From Gavia stellata (taxonomy: Eukaryota; Chordata; Aves; Gaviiformes; Gaviidae), in NCBI RefSeq assembly GCF_030936135.1, contig NC_082612.1, forward strand, positions 13,499,001 to 13,563,000: a stretch of DNA of 64,000 nt, written 5' to 3'. The notes below the pieces were generated by a model that made no database searches, was not told the origin of the DNA, and worked only from the letters and a program-made list of their open reading frames with translations. Positions 50,934 through 62,000 of this stretch are shown here, piece after piece; the stretch's first letter is position 1, and each line of letters opens with the position of its first letter. A program made the translations under genes and the position numbers.

Positions 50934-53900
50934 CTAGACGTATTGCTACTCATTTTTCAGGGAGACAGATACTGGGTTAAAGTGGCAAAGCTCCACTTTC
51001 TGAGACGATTTAGTCACTGAAATGCTTGAGAAATCAGAGCCGAGTGCCGTGGAAAGCTATCTCAGCTATCTCTGGTAATGGTGCCTGCTTTAAACATCTG
51101 CCCTGCTGCCACCACAGCTGAACCTGTTTCGGGGCAGCCTCCCTCAAACCCACGGAGATCCCCACGTCTGCCACCAAGTCCTGGCACCCAGCTTCTTCCC
51201 AGGTGCCCAAAACCTAGGAGCAGCACGGAGGGGAAGGGGGATGCCCCACAGCGGGGCGATGGTGGGGAGGTGAAGGGCTCCTGGGGATGCGGCAGGGCAA
51301 AGAGGCATCCCAGGGGTGCAAGGCATCCCGTGGGAAAGCAGCCAGCAGCCACCACCCCAGGCAACAGCTTTGCTCCCGGGAGAAATAAGAAGGTGCTGGG
51401 ATGTGCGTGCTCCATGAACTTAAGAAACCACCATGCTCGCAGCCATCCGTGCTGCACAGAGGCAAACTGCCACAGGTTTTTTCCTGTTAATCCACTGTGA
51501 TATTTCAGTGATTACTGTCCATCCCCCCCAGGATCATAGTTTACTTTCAGATCACGCTTTTTCAAGCTGAAAATGCTGCCAGTGTTAGGGCAGCACTACC
51601 AAACGCAGCACAAGCACCTTCCTGACATAGGGATGACCAGTTGGGAGTAGCTGCCTGACCAAGGAGGTGGAAGGATCATTATCCTCAGCTCGTTATTAAT
51701 CCCAAGGAAGCAGAGTTTGTGGAAATCACTGGTTTTACTAGATGCTGGAAAAACATTAGTCATATGCATATTTTTAATGAGTAACATAGTTCCGCTGGGC
51801 CTGGGATTTACATGGCATTGGAAAAGGATTAACAGTCTGTCCACTAACCAGGATGTTTGAAGCAGCAGCATCTCCAGGGTAAGAACAGGTCAAAAGGTTA
51901 AGAAAAAAGCATTTCTCACAGTCTGTGTGGACTCTGGCTTGGACCCCTTCTCTCCCCTTGCTCACTGTTCCCAGCTAGTGGAAACATCAGCCAGATGTGC
52001 ATGGGATGGCTGAAATCGCCTTCCAAAGAAAATCGCTTCTCTCTTTTCTCCGAGTCACGAGTACCTAAAATTAATGGCATCTTTTGTGTATTTTCAGAAG
52101 GATTTTATTTCCCATGGCAGGCTATTAGGACTTTTGAATCACTCCTAGAGACACCAACCAAACACTGATTCATATTTTGAAGCTAAATCACCATTCTTCC
52201 CAAATCCCGGGAACAAAGAGGTAGGTGTGGAAAACAGCTTCATGCATCACCAGTAACTTTTCTTTTTTTAAAAACACCTTCCTTATTGGCACGCTGGCTT
52301 GGTCACACACAGCTTAGGAAAGACAACACCCAAAACAGCAGAGAAAAGCACATTTAATACAGTGGGGAGCAGGAAACCTCTCCTTCCTCCTCCTCACAGA
52401 TCACACGAAGAGGTGGTTTGGCCTAAAGCCAGCTACTCGAGTCATCAGAGTAATAAACTGAATAATAAACATCTCATACCTCCCAGTCGTTAGTTACTTA
52501 ATGACCGCGGAGCTCTCTGGGCGGTGAGCAGCCCCGTGAAACCTGCTGGAGCAGGAGGCGGGGAGCGGCGGCAGGGAGGACGCGCAGCCAGCTCTGGGGG
52601 CAAAGGGTTTTCCCATGGGGCAGGACAAGCAGAATGACGAGCCATCAGGCTAAGAAGCACCTGAATGTCAGCGACCGCCTGACAGGAGCTGAGGACAGGG
52701 AGCTCAGAGACAGGCCCAGCTGCCTCGTCTCCTGAGCAGGACCCCAAAGTCAGCCAGCAGCTTCCCCATCACCAAGTCTGTCATCTGTCAGCGGTGTTGC
52801 AGCAGACAACACAACAAAACCTGGGCTACCCATCCCTAAGGCCACTGCTGTTACAGATTTTCTTTGCCAAATCCCGCCAGAAACGGCGGGGCCATTAGCT
52901 GATGGATTACTTGAATCACCAACCACTCTCTCCTTCCATAAGTGTCTGGCCTTCTACAAAGGGAAGAAAAAAAAGCTGGTTAGAGATCATCACGCAGAAC
53001 AGGCATAGAAATAAACTTAGTCACAAGTTTGCCCTTCTGATAAGGGTGCCCAGACTCGGGAGCAGACAAGCCCAGTCGGCGCCGAGTCTGGTTAGCAAGG
53101 AACCAGGGCTCACAGTTTTGCATGGCAATCAAACCTCTGTCTCTAGCATGCAGATTTAAAGCAGACAGGATATGAATCAGAGCCGAGAGATCTGCAAGGA
53201 GTGGCCACAGTGTCTGAAAGCAGAGAAAGGCGAGCTCCAGCCCTTCCCTCCGTGGCTCTCCGGCCGCCTCTCCCCTGCGCTCCCAGCGCTGGCAGATCTC
53301 TGTCGAGGGCAGGCGGCACGACTGCTTCATTTTACAGAAAACAAAACTGAAGAAGTTAGCGGGGTACTAATTACCTACCTTAAAACATTGTTTAATTATT
53401 GTTCTTTAGTTATCTTCATTTACAATCGTTTAATCATTAGAGTATGAAACATTTTGCTCAGGGAGGGGCAGATGAGCCTACCCACGTCCAGGCGTAAGTT
53501 TAAGCATCTAGCTCTAGCACCCACCTTTGAAACTGCAGCGGCTCTATACATGTTCCAACTTACTCTCTTTTTTAATAGAAAAGCAGCGCAGAGAGAAAAA
53601 CACTGTCAGCAGAGGGCTTGTGAGACTGCCACCATCTACGCTTTGGTAATCAAAAAGGAAATCAGGAAAAAAGACAGATAGATAAAATTACAGACGAGAA
53701 TAACAGATCAGCACAAGCCTTCAGAGATGTAATCAGGGTGGCTCATAACTGAAATCTGTCAGAGACAAGAGGGTTCAAAGTATCAAAATGGTACAAGGCA
53801 TCAAAAACAGCTCTAGAAATGTGAGGGAGACACAGAAAAGTCTGAAGCGGAGAAGCAAGTAGAGGATGGGCGGAAGGAAAGCTAACGGATACCTCCAGCA

Positions 53901-55405
53901 TTCCAGAAAGCTCTAGAAATTCTCCCAAGCCATGTCTGAACCCCTAGCAAATACCTTCCAAAACCCAGGCAAGAAGAGTGGTCCCAGGTGATGGAAGAAA
54001 GACAAATGATGCACCTGCCTTCAAAAGGAGAGGAAAGAGCTACTGTGGGGACTCTTATGAAAATCCCAGCCGCCCCAGTGTAGGGAAGGACCTGGCAAAT
54101 ACCAAGGTCTGTGGCTGGAATGGAGAGTAACACGGCATGGCCGCAGAAAAGACAAGGGCAAATTCGTGGTGGGCTGTGCGCAGGACACAGTGGGGGAGCA
54201 CAGCAACCCGGCTTCTGGGCTGGGGCAGGCAAGGAGGGGCTCGATGAGAGAGCAAGAAGAAAAAGAGATTTAGAAGACGTGATCTGAAGGAAGTGTCTTT
54301 TTTCTAGGGGAAAAAAAAGAAAGACCAAGAGGCCCATGACAAACAGTCTTCAAGCAGATTAAAGGCTGCTAGAAGAAGGGCAGCGATCTACCGCTCGTCG
54401 TGCCTCCCAGCGCCAAGACCAGATGCAATCCCCTTCCTGCGCTGAGGAAAGTAGACACTTAGGAAAGATAAGCACCTGCGTTGTCCTAGACAGTCAGAGC
54501 TCTCATCACATCAGAGCACCAACCCACTGCCAAAGAGGAGTCCCACCTTTCTTATGATGCCCGGCATCCCATTCCAGCCCCAGAAGGCCAGTTTAGTCCC
54601 CAGAGACGTGACAACTCCCTTTCCCCCCCACCCCGAGGCACATTCGCCCAACAACAAAAGCAGCCGCAGCCTTCTGGGAGCTCCGAGGGCTGTGAAATCT
54701 CCTTCGCTGGCAGCTTAGAAAGAGGTTGCACGTCACCCACAAAGGTGGCCTGCAAGAAATTCATCCTGACGGCGCAGAGAGAAAAGTTAAGACCCTCTCC
54801 AAAACTTGGCTTCTGCTCGGCAGCGGAGCCCGGCCTGCGCTTCTCCGGAGCCGAGGCGGCTCCTCCGCCCTCTCGCCTCCGAAGGCTGCCTGGAATGCCC
54901 TGCGCCGAGCGGGCATCGAGCTGGGAACCACCGCCCTGGCAGCGGTATGGGAACAGGGAAGGCAGGGAGCGGCTGTTGCGCCCTGCTCCCGCTCCTCCCG
55001 GGCCGGGAGCGCCCCAGGAAAACGGGGGGACCCGGGGAGGCTCCCGGCAGAGCGGCGGGGGGGGTCTACCGCCCGCAGCGGCACCGCTCACAGAAGGCGC
55101 CCACCCCCCACGGGCGACCTCGGCATTTTGTCACAACAGGTGAAATACACGCGGCGTTTCACAAAACGTCGCGTTTCCACCGGGAACGCGCGCGCCCAGC
55201 CGCTTCTGACCGGCCGCGGACGCTGCCGCAGCGGAGGCCGAGGGAGCGGGGCGGCCCCCGGCCCCCCCCAGGCCCCGGCGCGGGGAGCGGGCACCCGGCT
55301 GAGGACCCGCAGCCCCCCGCTCCGGGGGCGACACCGCGCTGTCAGGGGCCGCTCCGCCGCCGCCCCCCACCGAGCGCCTCGCAGGCTGCCGCGCGCGACG
55401 GGGAG

Positions 55406-55476
55406 GGACGTCACGGGGCCACCAACCCCCGCGCCGTGACGTCCGTGGGAACAGACTGCTCCCCTTCCTGACGTCA
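55406..55476. promoter_or_regulatory. NOCT: Cluster of three CRE-type sites upstream of NOCT
   Basis: The sites are GGACGTCA at 55406-55413 (TGACGTCC on the minus strand), TGACGTCC at 55437-55444 and the full palindrome TGACGTCA at 55469-55476. Their ACGT centres are 31 and 32 bp apart, about three helical turns each. They lie about 315-385 bp upstream of the inferred start. CREB/ATF factors bind such sites. Xenopus nocturnin transcription in the retina is reported to depend on phosphorylated CREB, which makes these good candidates for functional sites. Confidence 0.65.
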
Positions 55477-55520
55477 CCAGCGGAAAACCTCCGCCGGGCG
55501 AGACCACTCCACGGCAGCAC

Positions 55521-55567
55521 GGGGGGGGGAGGGGATGCGCGGCGGCGGGGCGCGCCCCCCCCCCCCC
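55521..55567. repeat. NOCT: G9/G4 tract followed by C13 tract in the NOCT promoter
   Basis: Nine G at 55521-55529, four G at 55531-55534, GGGG at 55547-55550 and thirteen C at 55555-55567. The G part can form a G-quadruplex, the C part an i-motif, or the two could pair as a hairpin. Such runs are also prone to sequencing length errors. Confidence 0.85.
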
Positions 55568-55758
55568 GGGACAGAGCTCCCCGCCCGCAATAGCGGGAGT
55601 CCCGCAGCGGCCGCGGAAGACACCGCCCCGCCGGTCCGCGCGGGCGGGATCGGTGCGGGCGGCGGCGCCCGCCTCCTGCCCGTCTTCCCCCCCCCCGGGT
55701 GCGAATGGTAGGTGCCGGATGTACCGGCCGCGCGGGGCGCCGCTGCCGCCGCCGCCTC

Positions 55759-55764
55759 TATAAG
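55759..55764 (+). promoter_or_regulatory. NOCT: TATA-like box of NOCT
   Basis: TATAAG lies in a CTCTATAAGCGCC context and is the only AT-rich hexamer in an otherwise GC-only stretch. It sits 88 bp upstream of the ATG, which places the transcription start near 55,790. A TATA element combined with a CpG island fits an inducible gene. Confidence 0.65.
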
Positions 55765-55789
55765 CGCCGGCGCGGGGCGGGCGCGGGAG

Positions 55790-55846
55790 CCGCTGCTCGA
55801 CCGGACCCGTCCCGTCCTGTCCCGCTCCGCCCGCCCCGCCGGGAGC
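55790..55846 (+). other. NOCT: NOCT 5' UTR (start estimated)
   Basis: The start is inferred as about 30 bp downstream of the TATA-like box at 55759. The resulting leader is short, about 57 nt, almost entirely G and C, and has no upstream ATG. The initiator context has A at -3 and T at +4, a fair but not optimal Kozak match. The true transcription start could be spread over tens of bases, as is common in CpG islands. Confidence 0.5.
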
Positions 55847-56030
55847 ATGTACCAGAGCCCCGCGCGCTGCCTCTGCTCGGCGCTGCCCGCCCTCTGCTGC
55901 GCCCCCGCCGCCGCCCCGGCCTCCCTCCTGCCGCCGCGGCCCCGCGCCCCCCCGCCGCCCCTCGGCCCCGCCGCCCCGCGGGCAGCAGCAGCGGGCGGCC
56001 CGCCCGCCCCGGGGGCGCCGCCCCGCACAG
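55847..56030 (+). CDS. NOCT: NOCT coding exon 1 (mitochondrial-type leader)
   Basis: This exon encodes residues 1-61 plus the first base of the Val62 codon. The leader starts MYQSPARCLCSALPALCC. It is rich in Ala, Pro, Arg and Cys and has no acidic residue, as expected for a mitochondrial presequence; human NOCT begins with the related MFHSPRRLCSAL. The exon ends CACAG followed by the donor GTGGGT at 56031. The phase-1 end joins exon 2 to give Arg-Thr-Val-Cys-Ser-Met-Gly, the same as the human junction. The whole exon lies inside the CpG island. The open frame continues about 260 bp into the intron, but that read-through is not similar to NOCT. Confidence 0.95.
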
Positions 56031-59000
56031 GTGGGTACCGGCGGGGAGGGGGGTGCGGGGCCGCCCCGCAGGGACCGCTCGGGGTTGCAGCCGGGAGGCT
56101 CCGGAGCGCCCGGGCCGCGGGAGCCGGGCTGCTGCCGTCGGAGCGGGACGTCGGGGCTCCCATCCCCGGACCACCCGCAGCAGCGGGCGTGCCCGCTCCT
56201 CCGCGGGCCGCCCCTCCGTGCCCGGCGGTACCCCGACGGCTGAACTGGGCCCTTAATCTGAAGGCAGCAGCCGCGGGTTTTGGTCACCGGGTGTGAGCAA
56301 GTGACACCCAGCAAGGGAGTGACGGGCCCTGCCAGCAGCCCGCCTGCGCCCGCAAGGGTTTCGGCGAGGGCCGGGTGAGCGGGCTCGCTCCGCGCCCAGA
56401 CGCAGGCCGGCTGCTGGGAATAAACCCCGGTACTCGTGGGGTAACTCTGCGGGTGTCCACATGGGTCAGCCTCTGTGTCCCGCGGTTAGAAGCGCACTGT
56501 CAGCTCCCTGAGCCCTTCCCTTCCAGCGCTGCACTTTGCACGGGATGTACTTGACTCACGGTGATTTTTTTCCTACCGGAGAGAGTGTGTGGGAAAAGCC
56601 CGGCTTGCCCTCGGGCAGGCAAAGGCGGGATGCCAAGCTGTCAGGTTCCTACTTGCCTGTGCCGTTAGGTATCAATGATTACGCCCCGTTCTTCGTTCCC
56701 AAAGCGAGACTTGGAAAGCGTTCGGGGTCCCGCCTGTCCTTGGGTGCACGCCATGCCCGGAGTCCACCTGAGGACGACACCTTGGAGCGCACCGCGCTCC
56801 CTCCCCTCTGCCCGCTGGCCTGCGGGGAGGCTCGGAGCGGAGCGGTGGCGCACCCGCCGGGCCTCTGCGGTTCAGGTTCAGCCTTAAGCCGCATCTATCA
56901 ACAAGCAGCTTGCCTCTGACCCTGGCTAAAAACACACACCCGGAGAGGAGGCTCCCGGTGAAAGCTGGGGCAGCGGCCACCTTTGCTCCAGGCTGCCGCT
57001 GGTGGGAGAGGCGGTATGTCCCACACCCGTTACGCAGTATCCGAGGCTGTATTGCCCGGAGCGCAGGAGATGCGCTCTTCCCCGCTGTCCTCAGCTGGGG
57101 TTGGGGTGAAGTGGGTTCATGCCCTGTTGGTGCTGTTACAGTTGGTGCTGGTCTAGAAGCCAGGCTGGGGCAGGGTGATTCCGTTCCTCCTGTTGAAGTC
57201 GCGCCAGGCTGCCAGACGGCAGGATTGGAGCTTCACGGAGCTACAGGGAAGCGGAGCATATGTGGCTGTGAGCTGGCAGAGTCGAGCTCATGATTCGAGC
57301 ACTCATGAGGAAAAGGGTTTCCAGAGCTTCTGCCAAGTACTGATTCTGTGTATTACTTGGGGCAGAATTTGAGGTTCTCTCCTCTTCCTGGTGTTGCCTG
57401 TTGACTAGGCAGCACCTCCCTTGCTGTGACGAGCTCTCCAAATCCTCGTATGAGGGTCCCGACTCCCCTGTGCATAAGACTGACCTAGGTGCCAAAATCA
57501 GGACTCAAACTCCAAGCAGCAGCAACCGCCGCTTTGAATGCGGGTGGCCCAGGGCTGCAGTCCCGTTGCTGGCCCAAACAAGGCTCTACGTGTAGTATGA
57601 TACCCTGTAGCATAGGATTTGTCACATGGGGATGGCGTCTGCCAAGTTTCTCCTGGAATTGAGGTTGAAGGGAGGGCATCTCCGGCTGCTGCCGGCTGTG
57701 GAGGCTGATGCAACTACAGACCAGGCTGCAGGTGTGGCGGAGCCGCTCACCTGGCAGTGAAATCCCGGCAGTGAACACGGTGGGGGCTCTCGGGCAAAAG
57801 CAGTGCTGGGAGGTAGGAGATGAAAGGAAGGGAAGCCAGAATGCTGGTCACCTTACCCAAAAGGTAAGGGCCCCGGCCCTGATACCCTTCTGCAGCCCCC
57901 TGGTCTGCCTGCACACTGCAGCCCTCGTCTTTGAAGCAAAGTCCTTAAAATAAAGCCTGTGACTGCTTGTTGCCCGAGATCCTGGAAGTTCATCTCTTCT
58001 GTGCTCTTGCTGGATGACACAAGAACCCTTGAACTTTGCACCCTGCTCTTCTGAAGTTCAATGAACAGTTTAAATTTGTCCCCTGCCCTTACTGTGCTGA
58101 GACACCACCCTTGCTGAGGGGAAGGCTTTTTTTTTCCTTTTAAGCACCTTGAATAGTAATTGCTGAGCTGGCATTCCCTATTGCGACATGGCACCAAGAG
58201 AATCGCTTCCATGTTCACCACCCACTGCTAAAGTGCAAGCTCAGGAGTCCGCTTGTTCCTCTGCCTACACCAGCATCACGGTGTCACAGCGCCGGCAGCG
58301 GACATTATCCCAGCAAGTTACAGGTCATTTAATTTGGACTGTCAGGACTCGGAACAGTGACCTTGTACTTGTCTCGCTGCCGCGGGCATGTTAAGCAATG
58401 CGAAAATAACAAATGGATTTTGTGTTTGGAGTTTCAGTGTTTGGGTTGCTGGTCTGTAGAACGATTCAGTCCATGCTGTGACGGTTTCAGCACTTTGGGG
58501 ACAAAGAACTGGTGCAGCTCATCAGTCATCTTAAGCTGGAGTCTTCTCGCAGGAATCCCCCTTCGGCCAAGGAGTCCCAAGCCACCTGCAACAGGCCTAG
58601 AAGTGTTTGATTTACAGCTCAGGCCCTCTTTCACACAACCTTCCCTGGGCTCTCAAAAGAAGACAGAAGCTCTTTTTCCTTCCCGAGACATGACTGACTT
58701 TAAAAGCCGGGCTGCAGCTCATCCCGTGCAGGCTGGGCTATGCCTGACCCCCCATAAAGAGCTGGATACCCCAGGGACGATGAGATTTAGGCAACACTGC
58801 CTCTGTTTGCAGCTTGGTAGGTGCATGACTGAGCTTAGACTCCATCCTGCTGTAACAGATGTGAGCTGCTCAGAGCTTTAGGGTAGACTTTTGGCTCCGG
58901 ATGCGTTGCACCTAGCTTCTCCCTTTCAACAGCCTCCCTCTGATTCAGGTCAGGTCCTGAGCAGTCTCGGCTCTTGCTAATGGCTTCTTGGCACAGAATA

Positions 59001-62000
59001 ACTCCTCGTTACTGCCCTGGAGAGCCCTGCATGAGCCCTGTTCATCCATGGCAGGGGCTGTGCAGAAGGCGCTGCCTCCACATGGGCTTCCCACCGCCTG
59101 GCTAGTGCTGTGCCGGGAGGGAAGGGCAGGGGTGCGCCTTTGGGGACAGAGCTGTGCGGGGCACAGGGCTCGTGGCTCCACTCAGCTGCTGGCGGCATCC
59201 CCGAGGTAGCAGAAAGCACCGCGTGCTTCTCTCCAGTTGCAGCGCTTAACTGTGGGTTGTACCTACCCTAAAAATAGGCGAGGAGCTCCCTGTGGAGCTT
59301 TCATTAAAAGCTCTATTGATTTCTTTGGGTTTCTGCATGGCTGCCGGGCAGCTCTGGTAGCTGGACCCTCCCGTCAGCAGTACAGAGCATGCCTTTGTTC
59401 CTGCTCCCCATCCCCTCGCAGCCGTGTCAGCATCCTGCTGAAGGATTTCATGTTTGGGCCTGCTTCCCTCACTCTTAGGTGGCATTTCTTCTACTTCAGC
59501 AGTACGTGGCTTCTTGACAAGAATTGTAAACTAAGAAAGGCTGCAGAAACTGAAGCGCTTTAAACCCATTTCCCCTAGAAAGTCATTCATGCTTGTGAGC
59601 CCAAGCTCACATCTCAGTTTGAGGAACTCCTGGTACTTTAAAAGGGTGGAGATGGAGGTGGGGAAAGATGCCCTACATCCAATTTAAATTCCCAATTTAT
59701 GACTTTCTTAGGACTGTTCAGAGGCGCTGTTCCACTGGCTTACACATACAGAACATATGTTAAAGCAAGTATTCTTCAAGTATCCATTTTCCTAAAGACA
59801 AGGACATGAGGCTTCTGCTGCAGGGTCTTTCTTTTCTCTTTCACTCCTTCTAAGTAAGTTTATGGAACTGTAGGGCTTCCATCTTCCTGCCTTCCCCTCT
59901 AGCCGGGTCTGTCGCTGTCGTACGTCTGTCACCAGCTCTTACGGTCGGTAACGCTGTAGTTCAGTCTAGCAAAGGCTCGATGTGCAAGCCTGTTGGGTAG
60001 CTCCCTAAATCTGCCGCAAGACGTGAGCGCGAGGTGACGAGTCTTGTCTGTTTTTAAACAACTCAGAGGTACAAAAAAAACTTACTTAGACTGCTGTGGG
60101 CCAACAGCAATGCAACACTGAAGTTCTTTTGCTCAAGATTACCTTTGCAAAACGCGTTCAGCTAAATCATTTGAGACAACAGCAAAACTCTGTCAGCGTT
60201 GCCTGTTGTGCAAGTTGCTGTGGTGCAAGCGCTGCCCTTCCTGCCCGCGTTTGAAGGGAAACCAAGTGTCCAGGCATGCTCCTCGGGCAGAGCGCTGGTG
60301 TGGAAAAGCGCAAACACAGCCTCCTTTCAAGTACCCGCCACGCGCTGGGGCCAGGGCGGCACTTCAGCGCAGAACCCTTGCCCTGAGGAAGTGTTGGAAG
60401 AGCTCTTGGAGCACGCGCGGCCGTGCCGAGGACTTGCTGCGGAGACGTCTAGGAGCATCACGAACTCTGTGCAAGCTCCTCCACAGCTACCCTGAAGCCC
60501 GGCCCTTGACACGAAGGGTCTCCTGTGTGTTGGCAGGAAGCAAGCCTTGGGTGTTCACAGCTGCCCGGCGGTACCGGTTGTGCTCCTGTGAGGTGGGAGA
60601 GGGAGGCGTTTTATAGCACAACAGTCATGCAGCTGCTGTCCGAAAGGGATGGCTCTGCCGCTTGGCCCCTGCTAGGAGAAGAGGGCTGCAGCCACCTCCT
60701 GTACGTAAGCCAAAGGGCAAACCAGAGTGGGGACACACACGTCCCTGTGCGGGATGGGGGACCTCGGAGGAGGCACGGGGCGGGGGGTGGCTGCTGGCAG
60801 GCGGTAACGGGGAGGGCTGGGGGGCAGCGGCTCATTTGCAGGACGTGTGCCTAAGATGGCTGAAGGAGCAGGAGGTCGCTGGGGCCTGGGAAGGACCGCA
60901 GGGCGCGCGGGAAGCTGCCGAGCCGGGGCGCAGCGCGAAGGAGCGAGGAGCCGAAGGGAGAAAGGAGGGTGAGGGGAATGAGCCCAGGGGTGTGAAGGGG
61001 AGCCGGAGAGACCCCCTTCTCCGCTCCACGTCCCAAGGTCTAAGCCAGCAGAAGCATCTGGCTGCTCTGCACTCACATAAACGTTGCTGCTTTTGGGGCA
61101 AATGAAGCACTGATCAGAGACTGCTATTAAATATTAACGGGAGGGAATGAGTCACCCTGCGTGCTGCTCTGCGGGCAGGAGGCCTGCAGCATCCCAAACA
61201 GGCACGGGGTACCGGGGCGTGCAGAGCGCCGTCTCCATTAGAGGCAAATGCTGCACGTGAAATAAAGAGCAAGCAGTATTTGTCTACCTGCTGGGCGCTC
61301 TCCTCTGTGGGGAGGGAAAAGGTACACGCTATTCTGTTCCCTACAACACGTGCCGAAGTTAATCTTAGCCCTGCTATTCTGGATGAAAGATCCCTTTCTT
61401 CCCTTAGAAGACACCTGCACGATGCCTTAAACAAGACGGTTCACGTGCTGCAGAGGTTAGCAGCCCCTGATAATAAGCAAAACGCAATGAGACTGTGGAG
61501 AGAACTAACCCTATCTCTGCATCCTTCTTTATCTCGGATTCAGGAACAGGCTCCTGCACAAACCACAAATTGCTGGCACTGCAGCAAGGTTATCTGTAAG
61601 GCACCGGGGTGCTGGGAAGAGTCACGGTGGCCACCTCTAACACCGTTTTTTCCTTTCCAGTGTGTTCCATGGGAAACAGCACCAGCCGGCTCTACAGCGC
61701 GCTCGCCAAGACGCTGAGCAGCAGTGCTGTGTCCCAGCACCAGGACTGCCTGGAGCAGCCAGACTCGGCACAGCTGGATCCTATAGACCCCAAGGATCTG
61801 CTGGAGGAATGTCAGATCGTCCTGCAGAAACGGCCACCCCGGTTTCAGAGGGACTTTGTGGACCTGAAGAAAAATGCTGCCAGTAACCACCGCCCCATTC
61901 GGGTCATGCAGTGGAACATCCTTGCCCAAGGTAGGAGCTGCCTCTAAGCTCAAGGTGTGACCTTGAGATCAAATGCAGCAATGAAAACCTTTAAATGCGG

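Larger units (their letters stand above)
48741..54829. other. Intergenic sequence immediately upstream of the NOCT CpG island
   Basis: No gene or recent transposon is recognised. It contains a GGAA-rich tract at 49813-49840, a CTCF-like motif at 50920-50933, and scattered CACGTG at 49292-49297 and 50729-50734. CpG density rises from about 54,700. Confidence 0.6.
54830..56410. promoter_or_regulatory. NOCT: CpG island covering the NOCT promoter and exon 1
   Basis: CpG dinucleotides are dense and GC content is very high throughout, in sharp contrast with the CpG-poor sequence to the left. The island contains the CRE cluster, homopolymeric G and C tracts, GC boxes (for example CCCCGCCC at 55579-55586 and GGGGCGGG at 55774-55781), the TATA-like box, the 5' UTR and exon 1. 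Several long open frames on both strands here, including one of 408 codons on the minus strand, are by-products of the base composition. Boundaries are by eye. Confidence 0.85.

Noticed and set aside
55712..56296. Extended + frame starting upstream of the NOCT ATG and running into intron 1
   Set aside because: The ATG at 55712 precedes the TATA-like box. The frame beyond 56030 crosses a good donor site, and only the spliced product matches NOCT.
55088..56314. 408-codon open frame on the minus strand
   Set aside because: It lies antisense to the NOCT promoter and exon 1 in the CpG island. Its Gly/Arg/Pro/Ala-rich translation follows from base composition and shows no domain.
61609..61660. Open frame entering exon 2 from intron 1 as an alternative N-terminus
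   Set aside because: The frame opens with GTG rather than ATG, and the sequence is the pyrimidine tract of the acceptor. Met65 is the first usable ATG for a short isoform.
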